Origin: Sphingomonas sp. 32-66-10 | Lineage (GTDB): Bacteria > Pseudomonadota > Alphaproteobacteria > Sphingomonadales > Sphingomonadaceae | Direction of reading: 5' to 3' | DNA length: 56,389 bases | NCBI GenBank assembly: GCA_002280565.1 | Contig: NCEF01000017.1 | Span: 1-56,389 of the forward strand | In this document: in pieces, positions 37,845-47,181 of the stretch | Numbering within the stretch: position 1 is the stretch's first letter | Layout: the number at the start of each line of letters is the position of its first letter | Made by a program: the position numbers and the translations under genes | The notes under the pieces: model-generated | Databases searched by the model: none | Seen by the model: the letters and a program-made list of their open reading frames with translations, nothing else | What the model was told of the DNA's origin: nothing

Positions 37845-38843
37845 TCAACCCGTCAACAACGCGTCGTTGATCGAGCAGGCTGCGGGCCCCAGAATGACGA
37901 CGAACAGCACCGGCAGAATGAACAGAATCAGCGGCACGGTCATGATCGCGGGCAGGCGCGCGGCCTTTTCTTCGGCGCGCATCATGCGTTCGTTGCGGAA
38001 CTCCGCCGACAGCACCCGCAGCGCCGAGGCGAGCGGGGTGCCGTATTTCTCGGTCTGGATCATCGTCGTGACGACCCCGCGGACCGAATCGAGGTCGATG
38101 CGGGTGGCCAGATTTTCAAAGGCCTGGCGGCGATCGGTGAGGAAGCCGAGTTCGATTGCGGTGAGCGAGAATTCCTCGCCAAGTTCGGGATAGGCTTTGC
38201 CCAGTTCGCGCGCGACGCGGCCGAACGCCGCATCGACGGTGAGTCCCGCTTCGGCACAGATCACCAGCAGGTCGAGCGCGTCCGGAATGCCCTTGCGAAT
38301 CGCGCTGGACCGCTTCTGGATCTTGTTCTTGAGGTAGATATCCGGCGCCTTGTAGCTCAGGATCGCGCTGCCCGCGACCAGGCCATAGGCCTTGAGCGGG
38401 GTCCAGTCCGAGAACATTTCGGTGCCGTAGACGAGGAACACCATCGTCCCGCCGATCACGATCGGCAGGACCAGGCGGCCGAAAATGACCGCGACGGCAT
38501 AATCCTTGGACCGGATGCCGGCCTGCATCAGCTTGATTTGGGCAGTCTTGACCTGCGAATCCTGCAGCATCTTGAGGGAGGACAGGAAGTCGCGGATGCG
38601 ATCGGTCGTCGCGTTCTTCTGCACCAGCTTGGCGCGGCGCTTGCTGGTCGACGCGGTGATGCCGGCCTTTAGCTGTTCGCGGCGTTCGTTGAGCGCCTTG
38701 ACGCGCTTGGCCATCGGGTCGCGCACCGATGCCGCCGCATAGATGGCGAGCAGCACGCTGAACGCGGCGATGCCGGCCAGGATCGTCGCGACGTAGAACA
38801 CGTCGACGCCGAGCAGAGTGGGGCCGGTGGGGGTGGTGATCAT
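37845..38843 (-). CDS. tadC: Tad pilus inner-membrane platform protein TadC
   Basis: Type-II secretion F-domain (GspF/TadC) protein of Flp/Tad pilus assembly. GIPDALDLLVICAEAGLTVDAAFGRVARELG and TRIDLDSVRGVVTTMIQTEKYGTPLASALRVLS are the family core; transmembrane helices near 17-37, 120-165 and 300-322. 332 aa. It starts 4 bp after tadB and ends the recognisable cluster. Confidence 0.93.
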   Translation of the reverse strand: MITTPTGPTLLGVDVFYVATILAGIAAFSVLLAIYAAASVRDPMAKRVKALNERREQLKAGITASTSKRRAKLVQKNATTDRIRDFLSSLKMLQDSQVKTAQIKLMQAGIRSKDYAVAVIFGRLVLPIVIGGTMVFLVYGTEMFSDWTPLKAYGLVAGSAILSYKAPDIYLKNKIQKRSSAIRKGIPDALDLLVICAEAGLTVDAAFGRVARELGKAYPELGEEFSLTAIELGFLTDRRQAFENLATRIDLDSVRGVVTTMIQTEKYGTPLASALRVLSAEFRNERMMRAEEKAARLPAIMTVPLILFILPVLFVVILGPAACSINDALLTG

Positions 38844-38847
38844 GTCA

Positions 38848-39825
38848 TCAGATCTCGAAATTGATCATCTTGGCCATGATGAAGGCCCCGATGCCCATCC
38901 AGATGATCCCGCCGCCACCCGCGACCATCAGCCGCGGATCGATGAAGAAGCCCTGCATATAGGTGTCGTTGATCGACCAGATCATCCCGAACACGATGAA
39001 CGGCAACGCGCCGATGATATAGGCCGACGCCTTCGATTCGGACGACATCGCCTTGATCTTCAGCTTCATCTGGCTGCGCTTGCGTAGCACCTCGGCAAGG
39101 TTGGCGAGCGTTTCGGCGAGGTTGCCGCCTGTCTCACGCTGGATCGCGATGGTGATGCAGAAAAACTGGAATTCGGGCGTGCCGAGCCGGTCGGCGGTCT
39201 CCTGCAGCGCCTGATCAAGCGTGCGGCCGATCTTCATCTTGTCGCTGATCGAGCGAAATTCTTCGCCGACCGGGCCATCGACTTCGGCACCGACGACGCC
39301 GATCGTCTCGGTGATCGGCAGGCCCGAGCGCAGGCCGCGCACCAGCAGTTCGATCGCGTCGGGGAATTTGGCGGTAAATTTGGCGATGCGGCGGCTGATC
39401 AGAAAGCCGACCACCATGTGCGGCACGCCGCCGCCGACGACGACGCCGATCAGCAGTGCGAGTGCGACAGGAAGCCCCTGGACCATCAGCGCGCCGGCAA
39501 TCACGACTGCGATGCCGACCGATGCCATGCCATATTGCCCGACCGACCAGTTCTTGCCGGTCATGGCCAGACGTTTGCCGAGCTGGGCAGGGTTGGGCAG
39601 CAGACGCGCCGCCGCATTGTCCATCCGGGTCGCGCGACCGGTGGAGATGCGGCGCAGCTGCGCCTCGACCGCGCCCGCGCCGACGACACCGGCATGGCGG
39701 TCGCGCAGCGAGGTCAGCCGGCGCGCGCCGGCGTTCTTTACCGATGGCCCGGAAAAGGCGAGGATGAGCAGCGCCAGCACCGTGAAGGTGCCGCCCGCCA
39801 GCATCATCATCGGGAGCAATTCCAC
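38848..39825 (-). CDS. tadB: Tad pilus inner-membrane platform protein TadB
   Basis: Partner of TadC. 325 aa with membrane segments near the N-terminus, at about 95-140 and at the C-terminus. The T2SS-F domain shows FPDAIELLVRGLRSGLPITETIGVVGAEVDGPVGEEFRS and ITIAIQRETGGNLAETLANLAEVLRKR. Start is GTG 39825 with GGAGG upstream. It follows cpaE after 45 bp; the ATPase gene cpaF normally lies between them in related clusters and is missing. Confidence 0.93.
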   Translation of the reverse strand: MELLPMMMLAGGTFTVLALLILAFSGPSVKNAGARRLTSLRDRHAGVVGAGAVEAQLRRISTGRATRMDNAAARLLPNPAQLGKRLAMTGKNWSVGQYGMASVGIAVVIAGALMVQGLPVALALLIGVVVGGGVPHMVVGFLISRRIAKFTAKFPDAIELLVRGLRSGLPITETIGVVGAEVDGPVGEEFRSISDKMKIGRTLDQALQETADRLGTPEFQFFCITIAIQRETGGNLAETLANLAEVLRKRSQMKLKIKAMSSESKASAYIIGALPFIVFGMIWSINDTYMQGFFIDPRLMVAGGGGIIWMGIGAFIMAKMINFEI

Positions 39826-39848
39826 CCTTTTACGCCTCCGGAACTAGG

Positions 39849-39870
39849 CACCGGCCGCAGCCGGCGCCGG
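39849..39870 (-). promoter_or_regulatory. Hairpin between cpaE and tadB
   Basis: GGCGCCGGC/GCCGGTGCC with a 4-base loop, all paired on the minus-strand RNA if one G-U is allowed. It fills much of the 45-bp spacer and lacks a T-run. It could be a processing or stability element. Confidence 0.5.
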
Positions 39871-41154
39871 TTATGCCTTCGCCTTGCGGGCGAGCTTCAT
39901 CGAACTGGTCAGCTTGCCGAGCAGCGAGCCGCCCTTGCTGGACTTGCCCTTCGCCTTGTCGCTGCGGCCTTCCTCACCCGCGTCGGTGATCGCGATCACG
40001 CGCGCGGCAATTTCGGCGAGCGGGGCGAGCGCCTTGACGTTCTTGCCCGCCTCAGCAAGCGGCTTGCCGAGCTTGGCGGCCTGCACAGCGGTCTTGGTGT
40101 CGAGCGGGATCAGATAGTCGATCTTGCGCTCGATCGAGCCTTCAAAATCCTTGCGGCTGATCTCGAGCGCGCCCGTGGGGACGCGGTTGGCGACGATGAT
40201 CAATTGCGTGTGCGGTGCGTTCGACTTGAACCAGCTGATGATGCGGATCGCGTCGCGCGCGGCGGCGAGGGTCAGTTCGCTCACCAGCACCGCCACCTGT
40301 ACGTCGGAGATGAGGTGCGGGTAGTTGACCAGCATCGAACGCGGCAGATCGACGACGGTGCATTCAAATGCGCTGCGAATCTCTTCCTGCAACTGGAAGA
40401 AGGCCGCGCCATCGGTCATCACCGGCGAGTTGATCGGAGCTTCGGCCGAAAGGACCGACAGCTTGTCCGACGCCTTGACCATTGCGCGTTCGATGAACAG
40501 TCCGTCGATGCGGCTTGGGTTTTCGATCGCGTCGGTCAGGCCCCGGCCCGGTTCCAGGTCGAGCGTCAGCGCGCCGGTGCCGAAATGGACGTCGAGGTCG
40601 AGCAGCGCGGTCGTGCGGTCGCTCTTCTCGCTCATCAGCCAGGCGAGCGACGTCGCCAGCGTCGATGCACCGACGCCACCGCGCGTGCCGATCACGGCGA
40701 CGGCGCAATGCGGACGGTCGGACGACGCATCGACATGCTTGGGCGCGCTGAGCATCGCCTGCGCATGCACGAAGGCTTCGCGCATCACATCGGGATTGAG
40801 CGGCTTGAGCAGATAATCCTGGATGCCCGACGCCACGAGGTCGCGGTACAGGCGCACGTCATTGACCTGGCCCGACGCGATCACGACGGTGCCCGGCTCG
40901 CACACTTCTGCGAGTGCGTTGATGTCGTTGAGCGGATCGCCGCTTTCGGACAGGTCGACGAACAGGATGTTCGGGCTGGCCGAGACCGACAGCGTCTGCA
41001 CAGCGTTGCGCAGGCCGCCCTTGTTGACCTTGTCGGGGTTCCAGCCCTGTTCGATCGCGATCGGGCGGATCGCCTCGGCGGTGGTCTCGTCGCATACGAA
41101 CGCAACGAACGGCTCGCGATGGGCGGCGCGCTGGGGGTTGAAGGGCGCGTTCAC
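39871..41154 (-). CDS. cpaE: Tad pilus assembly ATPase-like protein CpaE/TadZ
   Basis: Receiver-like N-terminal domain (residues 15-125; ILFVDLSESGDPLNDI and DYLLKPLN) plus a ParA/MinD-like ATPase domain with the deviant P-loop GTRGGVGASTLATSLA. CpaE/TadZ localises the pilus machine. 427 aa with a Lys-rich tail. ATG overlaps the cpaD stop. It cannot replace the CpaF secretion ATPase, which has a different fold. Confidence 0.93.
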   Translation of the reverse strand: MNAPFNPQRAAHREPFVAFVCDETTAEAIRPIAIEQGWNPDKVNKGGLRNAVQTLSVSASPNILFVDLSESGDPLNDINALAEVCEPGTVVIASGQVNDVRLYRDLVASGIQDYLLKPLNPDVMREAFVHAQAMLSAPKHVDASSDRPHCAVAVIGTRGGVGASTLATSLAWLMSEKSDRTTALLDLDVHFGTGALTLDLEPGRGLTDAIENPSRIDGLFIERAMVKASDKLSVLSAEAPINSPVMTDGAAFFQLQEEIRSAFECTVVDLPRSMLVNYPHLISDVQVAVLVSELTLAAARDAIRIISWFKSNAPHTQLIIVANRVPTGALEISRKDFEGSIERKIDYLIPLDTKTAVQAAKLGKPLAEAGKNVKALAPLAEIAARVIAITDAGEEGRSDKAKGKSSKGGSLLGKLTSSMKLARKAKA

Positions 41155-41789
41155 TGTCCGCCTCCTCCCGTGCCTTCGGATTTGACCGTGGTACCACCGG
41201 TGCCCGTCGGGGCAGCCTCGCGCAGTGCCTTGATCGATTTGGTAATCTGGGCCGGATCGGCGGTGGGAGAGCCGGGCTCACCCCGCACCAGATCCTCGGG
41301 CCGCGCGACCATTGCGGCGAGGTTGCCGTTGACCGCGCAGCCATAGCCCGAGCTGGTCTTGCCCGCGAAGCTGCCTTCGCCGGTGTCGCGGCGATCGGGG
41401 CAACCGGGGACGCTTGCCTTCATGCGGCTGACGATCACGCGGACCATGCCGGGCTGGACCGCACCGGCGGTGACCGGGGCGGGCCCGGACAGCAGCACGC
41501 CATAGCGCGCCGCTTCGCTCGCCACCTGCCGCGATGCTCCGGTGTTGCCGGGATCGTCGACATAGACGCGGTCGCCATAGCCAAGCCGCAGCGAAGCGAG
41601 CCAGCCGGCGACCCGCGCCTGCTCGCCCGATGCCAGATAGCTGCCATCGGTGGCCGCATCGAACACATAATCGGTGCGGGCGACGACCGGCTGGTTGGCC
41701 GATTCGAGACCCGGTGCGCTGCCCGCGCCGCATGCGGACAACAGGCTGGCCGCAGCGGTCAGAAAGAGGATCGTATTACGCTTCGACAT
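41151..41789 (-). CDS. cpaD: Tad pilus lipoprotein CpaD
   Basis: 212 aa outer-membrane-associated lipoprotein (lipobox LLSAC). The CpaD pattern GMVRVIVSRMKASVPGCPD and GYGCAVNGNLAAMVARPEDLVRGEPG is clear. It probably helps insert or stabilise the CpaC secretin. Gly/Thr-rich tail. Lies 18 bp after cpaC, overlaps cpaE by 4 bp. Confidence 0.9.
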   Translation of the reverse strand: MSKRNTILFLTAAASLLSACGAGSAPGLESANQPVVARTDYVFDAATDGSYLASGEQARVAGWLASLRLGYGDRVYVDDPGNTGASRQVASEAARYGVLLSGPAPVTAGAVQPGMVRVIVSRMKASVPGCPDRRDTGEGSFAGKTSSGYGCAVNGNLAAMVARPEDLVRGEPGSPTADPAQITKSIKALREAAPTGTGGTTVKSEGTGGGGQ

Positions 41790-41807
41790 GGTCGTTCCTC
41801 GCCGCGA

Positions 41808-43457
41808 TCAATTGAATCCGAAACCCGGTGCGGGGGCCGCACCACGCTTGCGCCTATCTTTTGAGCTGTCTTTGCTGTCGCCCTTGGGTGCCGGCTGCTG
41901 CGCCGGGGTGGCGATCGGCTGCACCGGTTCCGGACGCGGTTGTGGGCCGGGCTGGACGGGCGTGGTTGCGCCGAGCGCGGGCTCTGCACCAACCGGCGGG
42001 GCCATTTGCGGCGTCGGGCGCTTGCCATCGCGGTTCGATCCGCCAAGACGGCCGAGCAGCACGCGTTCGGCATCGTCGGGCGCTTTGTAGCCGTCGGTCG
42101 GCAGCGCGATCTGGTTCCCGTCGACCGGCTTGACCAGATAGGGGGTGATCACGATCACCAATTCGGTCTCGTTCCGCTTGAACCCGTTCGAGCGGAACAG
42201 CGCGCCGAGCACGGGCACATTGCCCAGCCCCGGGGTCTGGTCGATCGAATTGTCGTGCGAATTCTGGAGCAGGCCGGCGATCATCAGGCTCTGGCCCGAC
42301 CCCAGCTCTACCGTGGTTTCCGCGCGGCGGGTGGTGAGCGCCGGGATCTGCACCCCGCCGATGGTCACCGATCCGGCGGCCGACAGCTGCGACACTTCCG
42401 GGCGGACGCGCAGCGAGATGCGGCCATCGGCCAGCACGGTCGGGGTATAGGCGAGGCTGACGCCATATTGCTTATATTCGACCGAGACCGCGCCGAGCCC
42501 CTGGCTCACCGGAATCGGAATCTCGCCACCGGCGAGGAACGATCCGGTCTCGCCCGACAGCGCGGTCAGGTTCGGATTGGCCAGCGTCGACACCTGACCA
42601 TTGGTTTCGCCAAGGTCGAGCGCGCCGAGGATGTCGAGCCCGAACAGCTTGCCGAGCCCGCCGATCGTGGTGCGTCCCGGTCCCGGCGTGATCGCCGTGC
42701 CCGGCGCCTGGACTAGCGTGCCGGTGATCGGGTCGATCGTGTAGCCGGTGACCGTGCCTCCCACACCGAGCGGGAGGCGGGGATCGTTCGTCCAGGTCGT
42801 CGCGGGCTGACGCCCGCTGCCGATGCCGAACTTGAACCCGCCCGTCCCGTCGAGCGTGGTGAAGTTGCTGCCGATATTCTTGGCGAAGCTGCGGCTCACT
42901 TCCGAAATGCGGACCTGAAGGTTCACCTGCAGCGGGGTTGCGGTCTTGAGGCGCGAGAGCACCTTGGTCTCATCGCCGACAAAGGCCTGAGCCAGCCGTT
43001 CGGCTTCGGCGGCGTCCTGCGGCGCGGCGACGGTGCCGGTGAGCAGCACGAAGCCGTTCATCGTCGTCGCGGTGATGTCCGATTCGGGCATTGCCGTTTC
43101 GAGCATCCCCTGGACGCTGTCGAAATTGTTGCCGACGCGGATGGTCGACGAATAGATCACCTTGCCCGTCTTGGTCGTGGCGTAGACGGTCGTCTCACCC
43201 GCCTTCTTGCCGAACACCCACAGCTGGGTCGGCGAGCGCACCTGAACGTCGGCGACGTTCGAGTCGGCGACGAAGATGTCGGACATGGGCGCGGTGAGCG
43301 TGACCAGACGCCCGCGGCCGGTCGCGATCTGAACCGTCTCGCGCGGTGCGGCGTGGACCGACTGCGCCAGCACCGGTGCCGGAAGCGTTGCCGCCGGCAT
43401 CGCCAGCACGGCAACCGCCGCGAGCGCTCCGCCGAGCTTGTTTCCCCTCACACGCAT
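41808..43457 (-). CDS. cpaC: Tad pilus secretin CpaC
   Basis: Outer-membrane secretin through which the pilus leaves. Signal peptide (ALAAVAVLAMPAAT), an N-terminal secretin/TonB short domain (VADVQVRSPTQLWVFGKKAGETTVYA), a BON-like MNGFVLLTGTVAAPQDAAEAERLA, and the secretin core AVSVEYKQYGVSLAYTPTV to GLLQNSHDNSIDQTPGLGNVPVLGALFRSNGFKRNETELVIVITPYLV. Pro/Gln-rich tail. 549 aa from ATG 43457, which lies one base after the cpaB stop. Confidence 0.95.
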   Translation of the reverse strand: MRVRGNKLGGALAAVAVLAMPAATLPAPVLAQSVHAAPRETVQIATGRGRLVTLTAPMSDIFVADSNVADVQVRSPTQLWVFGKKAGETTVYATTKTGKVIYSSTIRVGNNFDSVQGMLETAMPESDITATTMNGFVLLTGTVAAPQDAAEAERLAQAFVGDETKVLSRLKTATPLQVNLQVRISEVSRSFAKNIGSNFTTLDGTGGFKFGIGSGRQPATTWTNDPRLPLGVGGTVTGYTIDPITGTLVQAPGTAITPGPGRTTIGGLGKLFGLDILGALDLGETNGQVSTLANPNLTALSGETGSFLAGGEIPIPVSQGLGAVSVEYKQYGVSLAYTPTVLADGRISLRVRPEVSQLSAAGSVTIGGVQIPALTTRRAETTVELGSGQSLMIAGLLQNSHDNSIDQTPGLGNVPVLGALFRSNGFKRNETELVIVITPYLVKPVDGNQIALPTDGYKAPDDAERVLLGRLGGSNRDGKRPTPQMAPPVGAEPALGATTPVQPGPQPRPEPVQPIATPAQQPAPKGDSKDSSKDRRKRGAAPAPGFGFN

Positions 43458-43458
43458 C

Positions 43459-44502
43459 TCAATTCTTCCCCCCAACCGGGACGACCGTGACCGAATTGCC
43501 CCGTGAAATCTTGACCACCGGCCCCTGACCGGCTGCTGCCGCGCCGGGATAAGTGCCGCCCGCTACAGGCGCGGGTGCGCCTGGCAGCGCATCGTCATCG
43601 CGCGCCTTGCCGGGCACCGTGCTGCGCTGGAAGCGCGAGACATCGGCACCGGTCGAGAAGGTCGATCCACCCTCGGCGGGGCGTGACGCGAGCCGCGCGA
43701 TCATCGCCTTTTCCGCCTTGGGATCATTGCCTTCGGGCATCGTGATCTCGCCCGAGGCGATTGCCTGTTCCAGCTCGCTACTATTGTCCGCGATCGAGCG
43801 CAGCGACAGCGACAGCGTGCCAAGCGTCTGCGCGACCGCGATCTTTTCCGCGATGCGCGGCGTCGCCTCGACCGTAACGGTCGAATAGGTGGCGACGACG
43901 GTCTTGCCCTGATCGTCCTGCTGCTTGTCGGTGCGCTGGTCGGTGGCGAGCACGCGCAAATTACGCAGCACCGTTTCCGACGCCTTGAGCGGCGGGCCAT
44001 CGCCGCCGCCTGCAACCGTCTGGGTCAGGATGAGGTCGACCCGGTCGCCCGGGAAAATGAAGCCGGCAACGGCGGCCTGCGCCGACACCGGCACGGTCAC
44101 CGCGCGCATGCCCGGTGCGAGTGCGGCGGCGAGGAAGCCACGATCGCCCGGCTTGACCACCGCGCCCTGGGTCAGCGGCTGACCGGCGGGAATCGCGAAG
44201 CGGACGACGGTGCCCTGAAGCTTGCCGAGGTCGGTGTCTTCCTTCTTGAAATAGGCGCCCTCGACCAGATCCTTGGGCCAGGCGACGAACTTGATCGAAT
44301 CAGGGCCGAGGATGGTGCCGACGGGCAGTGCCTTGGTCGCGACCAGCACTTCGACGGCGTCGACCGGCGCGGGCTGACCCGGAACGGGCGCCGCACCGGC
44401 GATCGGCGCGGGCGATCCCGTCATCAGGCTGCGCGCCATGAACGCGGTGATCGCCGCGACGATCAGCGCGCCGACCAGCAATATGATCTTCCGTCCATCC
44501 AT
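43459..44502 (-). CDS. cpaB: Tad pilus assembly protein CpaB (RcpC)
   Basis: Periplasmic SAF-domain protein. One N-terminal helix (IILLVGALIVAAITAFMA), SAF core VEVLVATKALPVGTILGPDSIKFVAWP, then AIPAGQPLTQGAVVKPGDRGFLAAALAPGMRAVTVPV and FIFPGDRVDLILT. 347 aa with a Gly/Ala/Pro-rich tail. Second gene of the cluster after cpaA (50-bp gap). Confidence 0.93.
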   Translation of the reverse strand: MDGRKIILLVGALIVAAITAFMARSLMTGSPAPIAGAAPVPGQPAPVDAVEVLVATKALPVGTILGPDSIKFVAWPKDLVEGAYFKKEDTDLGKLQGTVVRFAIPAGQPLTQGAVVKPGDRGFLAAALAPGMRAVTVPVSAQAAVAGFIFPGDRVDLILTQTVAGGGDGPPLKASETVLRNLRVLATDQRTDKQQDDQGKTVVATYSTVTVEATPRIAEKIAVAQTLGTLSLSLRSIADNSSELEQAIASGEITMPEGNDPKAEKAMIARLASRPAEGGSTFSTGADVSRFQRSTVPGKARDDDALPGAPAPVAGGTYPGAAAAGQGPVVKISRGNSVTVVPVGGKN

Positions 44503-44552
44503 GACGTCTCAGGCCTTTTCAATGTCCGACCGGGTTGCACCGGCGTTAAGCA

Positions 44553-45023
44553 TCACCAGAAGGGGTTAAAAATCGGTTCGCGAAGTGTGAGCAAAGCGGC
44601 GATGGCGATGGCGACGCCATACGGAATCTCGGGCTGTTCGCTGCGGCGGCGGATCCATTTTTCGATCAGCATCACCAGAGTGAGCGCACCGCCGACCAGC
44701 GACATGATCACGATCAGGCTGACCAGCTTGTCGAACGGGAACCACAAGGCGAGCGCGGCGATCATCTTAACGTCGCCGCCGCCCATCATGCCGAACTGGA
44801 ATGCGGCCGCGAACAGCGCGAACACGCCGAGGGCAACGCCCAGCTGGATCGCCATGTCCGGCCAGGGGTTGAGCCCCATGGCGAACCACCACGGCAATGC
44901 CAGCAGCGCGATCGCCGCGTTCTTCCAGTTCGAGATTTCGCGGATGCGTGCATCCTCGATCCCGGCCGAAACCAGGATCAGGACCAGCAGGCCCAGCAAA
45001 ATTACAGGCGCAAATTCCCCCAT
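44553..45023 (-). CDS. cpaA: Tad prepilin peptidase CpaA (TadV)
   Basis: Type-IV prepilin (A24) aspartic peptidase for Flp pilin. The two catalytic Asp motifs are visible: an N-terminal SAGIEDARIREISN and the GGGDVKM (GxGD) motif near residue 82. 156 aa, about five membrane helices. First gene of the minus-strand cluster; no Flp pilin gene is found in the 44503-44552 gap or upstream, where the opposite-strand hydrolase gene starts after 50 bp. Confidence 0.92.
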   Translation of the reverse strand: MGEFAPVILLGLLVLILVSAGIEDARIREISNWKNAAIALLALPWWFAMGLNPWPDMAIQLGVALGVFALFAAAFQFGMMGGGDVKMIAALALWFPFDKLVSLIVIMSLVGGALTLVMLIEKWIRRRSEQPEIPYGVAIAIAALLTLREPIFNPFW

Positions 45024-45073
45024 CGCAATTACAGTCCTAGACGGGAGGGCTTTCCAAACCGTAACCAGCGCGC

Positions 45074-46018
45074 ATGACCGTTTCCCAGATCGATCGCCGC
45101 GCTATTCCCGCCGGCGCCAGCGTCACCAACTGGACCGCCCGCGACGGATGGGTGCTGCGCTGTTTCGCCTGGCCCGCCAGCGGCACGCCGCGCGGGTCGA
45201 TCCTGTTCCAGGGCGGGCGCGGTGACATCTTCGAGAAATATCTGGAGAGCTTTGCGCACTGGCAGGATCGCGGCTGGACGATCACCGCGTTCGACTGGCG
45301 CGGGCAGGGCGGGTCGGGGCGGCTGACCGATGCCGGCAATTGCGGGCATATCGAGGATTTCGCGCAGTATATCGCCGATTTCCGCGACTTCGTGGCCGAA
45401 TGGATGGCCGCGACGCCAGGGCCGCATATCATCATGGGCCATTCGATGGGCGGGCATCTGGTGCTGCGCGGGCTGGTCGAGGGCGCGGCGCGACCCAATG
45501 CCGCCGTGCTGATCGCGCCGATGCTGGGGCTGAAGGGGCCGTTCGGCGCGGCGCTGGGCGAGCGGCTGGCGCGATTGCTGGGTGGCGTCGGCAATTCGGC
45601 GCGCCCGGCGTGGAAGTCGAACGAGCGACCGTACACCACCGACACGCGCGAATCGCTGCTGACCCACGACACCGATCGCTATCAGGACGAAATCTGGTGG
45701 CAGCAGGCCAATCCCGGCAATGTCACCGGTCCGCCGAGCTGGAAATGGGTGATCGAGGCGTTCCGATCGACGCGCGAGCTGCGCACCAATCCGGCGCTCA
45801 AGCGGATGGACGTACCGGTGCTGGCGCTGATCGCCGAGCATGACGGGCTGGTCGATGCCAAGGCGGCGTTGGCGCAGGTTGCCAAGCTGCCCGACGCGCG
45901 CATCGTCCGCTTTGGCAAGGAGAGTGCGCACGAAATCCTGCGCGAGGCGGATCGGGTGCGGAACCGCGCGATCGGTGAGATCGACCTGTTCCTGGAAGCA
46001 CGGGCGCGGCGCGGATGA
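45074..46018 (+). CDS. Alpha/beta hydrolase, lysophospholipase-like
   Basis: 314 aa. The nucleophile elbow is GHSMGGHL; SILFQGGRGDIFEKYLES and TAFDWRGQGGSGR are monoacylglycerol/lysophospholipase (PldB-like) features, with the Asp in LIAEHDGLVD and His near the C-terminus (ESAHEIL). Substrate is likely a lipid ester. ATG 45074. It overlaps the following oxidoreductase by 4 bp. Divergent from cpaA. Confidence 0.88.
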   Translation: MTVSQIDRRAIPAGASVTNWTARDGWVLRCFAWPASGTPRGSILFQGGRGDIFEKYLESFAHWQDRGWTITAFDWRGQGGSGRLTDAGNCGHIEDFAQYIADFRDFVAEWMAATPGPHIIMGHSMGGHLVLRGLVEGAARPNAAVLIAPMLGLKGPFGAALGERLARLLGGVGNSARPAWKSNERPYTTDTRESLLTHDTDRYQDEIWWQQANPGNVTGPPSWKWVIEAFRSTRELRTNPALKRMDVPVLALIAEHDGLVDAKAALAQVAKLPDARIVRFGKESAHEILREADRVRNRAIGEIDLFLEARARRG

Positions 46019-47121
46019 AGCATTATGATGTGGCGGTGGTCGGCGCAGGCATCGCCGGGGCAGGCCTTGCCGCCGAAATCGCGCCGCATGCCAGCGTCCT
46101 GATCCTCGAGGCGGAGGCGCAGCCGGGCTATCACGCCACCGGGCGCTCGGCAGCATTCTGGTCCGAAACCTATGGCGGGCCGAATATCCAGCCGCTGGTG
46201 ACGGCGTCGGGCGACTTCCTGCACCATCCGCCGGAGCGGATGGGATCGCAAAGCTTCCTGTCTCCGCGCGGCGAGTTGTTCATCGCGCGGCGGGAAGATC
46301 GTCACGTCCTCGACGGTTTCGTTGCCGCCTTTGCCGAGGCGGGCGTGGTGCTCGACGACGTTGATCCGGCGCAATATTGCCCTGGCATCCGGCCCGAATG
46401 GACCGAGGCGCTGTACGATGTCAGCTGTTGCGACATCGACGTCGCCGCGCTGCATGGCGCGTATCTGGGGGCGGCGCGGCGCGATGGGGCGGAGCTGGTG
46501 TGCGATGCTGCGGTCACCGCACTGTCGCGCGACGGGGCCTGGCGCATCGCGACGCGCGCCGGGACGTTCGCCGCCGATGTCGTGGTCAACGCCGCCGGGG
46601 CCTGGGCCGAGCCAGTCGGGCGGCTGGCCGGCGCGCCGCCGACGGGAATTGCTCCGCTGCGTCGCACGATGGTGCAGCTGCGTGTCGACCCGCCCGCGCC
46701 GATGAGCCTGCCGCTGGTCCGCGACGCGCATGAGCGCTTCTATTTCAAGCCCGAATCCGGCGGGCGCATCTGGCTGTCGCCGCACGACGAAATCCCGACC
46801 GACCCGTGCGATGCTGCGCCGGAAGAGATCGATGTCGCGATCGCGATCGACAAACTGGCGAGCGCGGTGGACTGGCATGTTGAGGCGCTGGAGCGGCGCT
46901 GGGCGGGCCTGCGCACCTTCGCGCCGGACCGCAAGCCGGTCTATGGCTTTGATCCCGCCGTGCCGGGGCTGTTCTGGTGCGCGGGGCAGGGCGGCTTCGG
47001 CATCCAGACTGCGCCTGCGGCGTCGAAGCTCGCGGCGGCGATGCTGCTGGGTAGCGCGCCCGACCCGATGGTCGCGCATCTCGACCCCGAACGCTATTCG
47101 ATCCGCCGGTTTCGCGGCTGA
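46015..47121 (+). CDS. FAD-dependent oxidoreductase (D-amino-acid dehydrogenase-like)
   Basis: 368 aa DAO-family protein. The FAD-binding Rossmann motif DVAVVGAGIAGAGLAAEIAP starts at residue 4. ATGRSAAFWSETYGG, VVNAAGAWAEPVGRLAG, and GLFWCAGQGGFGIQTAPAASKLAAA are typical of D-arginine dehydrogenase-like members. The exact substrate is unproven. ATGA overlap with the hydrolase suggests joint expression, though a metabolic link is not obvious. Confidence 0.87.
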   Translation: MKHYDVAVVGAGIAGAGLAAEIAPHASVLILEAEAQPGYHATGRSAAFWSETYGGPNIQPLVTASGDFLHHPPERMGSQSFLSPRGELFIARREDRHVLDGFVAAFAEAGVVLDDVDPAQYCPGIRPEWTEALYDVSCCDIDVAALHGAYLGAARRDGAELVCDAAVTALSRDGAWRIATRAGTFAADVVVNAAGAWAEPVGRLAGAPPTGIAPLRRTMVQLRVDPPAPMSLPLVRDAHERFYFKPESGGRIWLSPHDEIPTDPCDAAPEEIDVAIAIDKLASAVDWHVEALERRWAGLRTFAPDRKPVYGFDPAVPGLFWCAGQGGFGIQTAPAASKLAAAMLLGSAPDPMVAHLDPERYSIRRFRG

Positions 47122-47181
47122 ATCGCTGGACGGGCGGCGCTGCTTTGCTATCGTTCGGACTTCGCAACGAAGGAGCAGACG

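Noticed and set aside
39826-39870. Hidden or reverse-oriented cpaF at the cpaE-tadB junction
   Set aside because: Only 45 bases lie between the two genes, and no Walker A/B secretion-ATPase sequence was found on either strand of the cluster.
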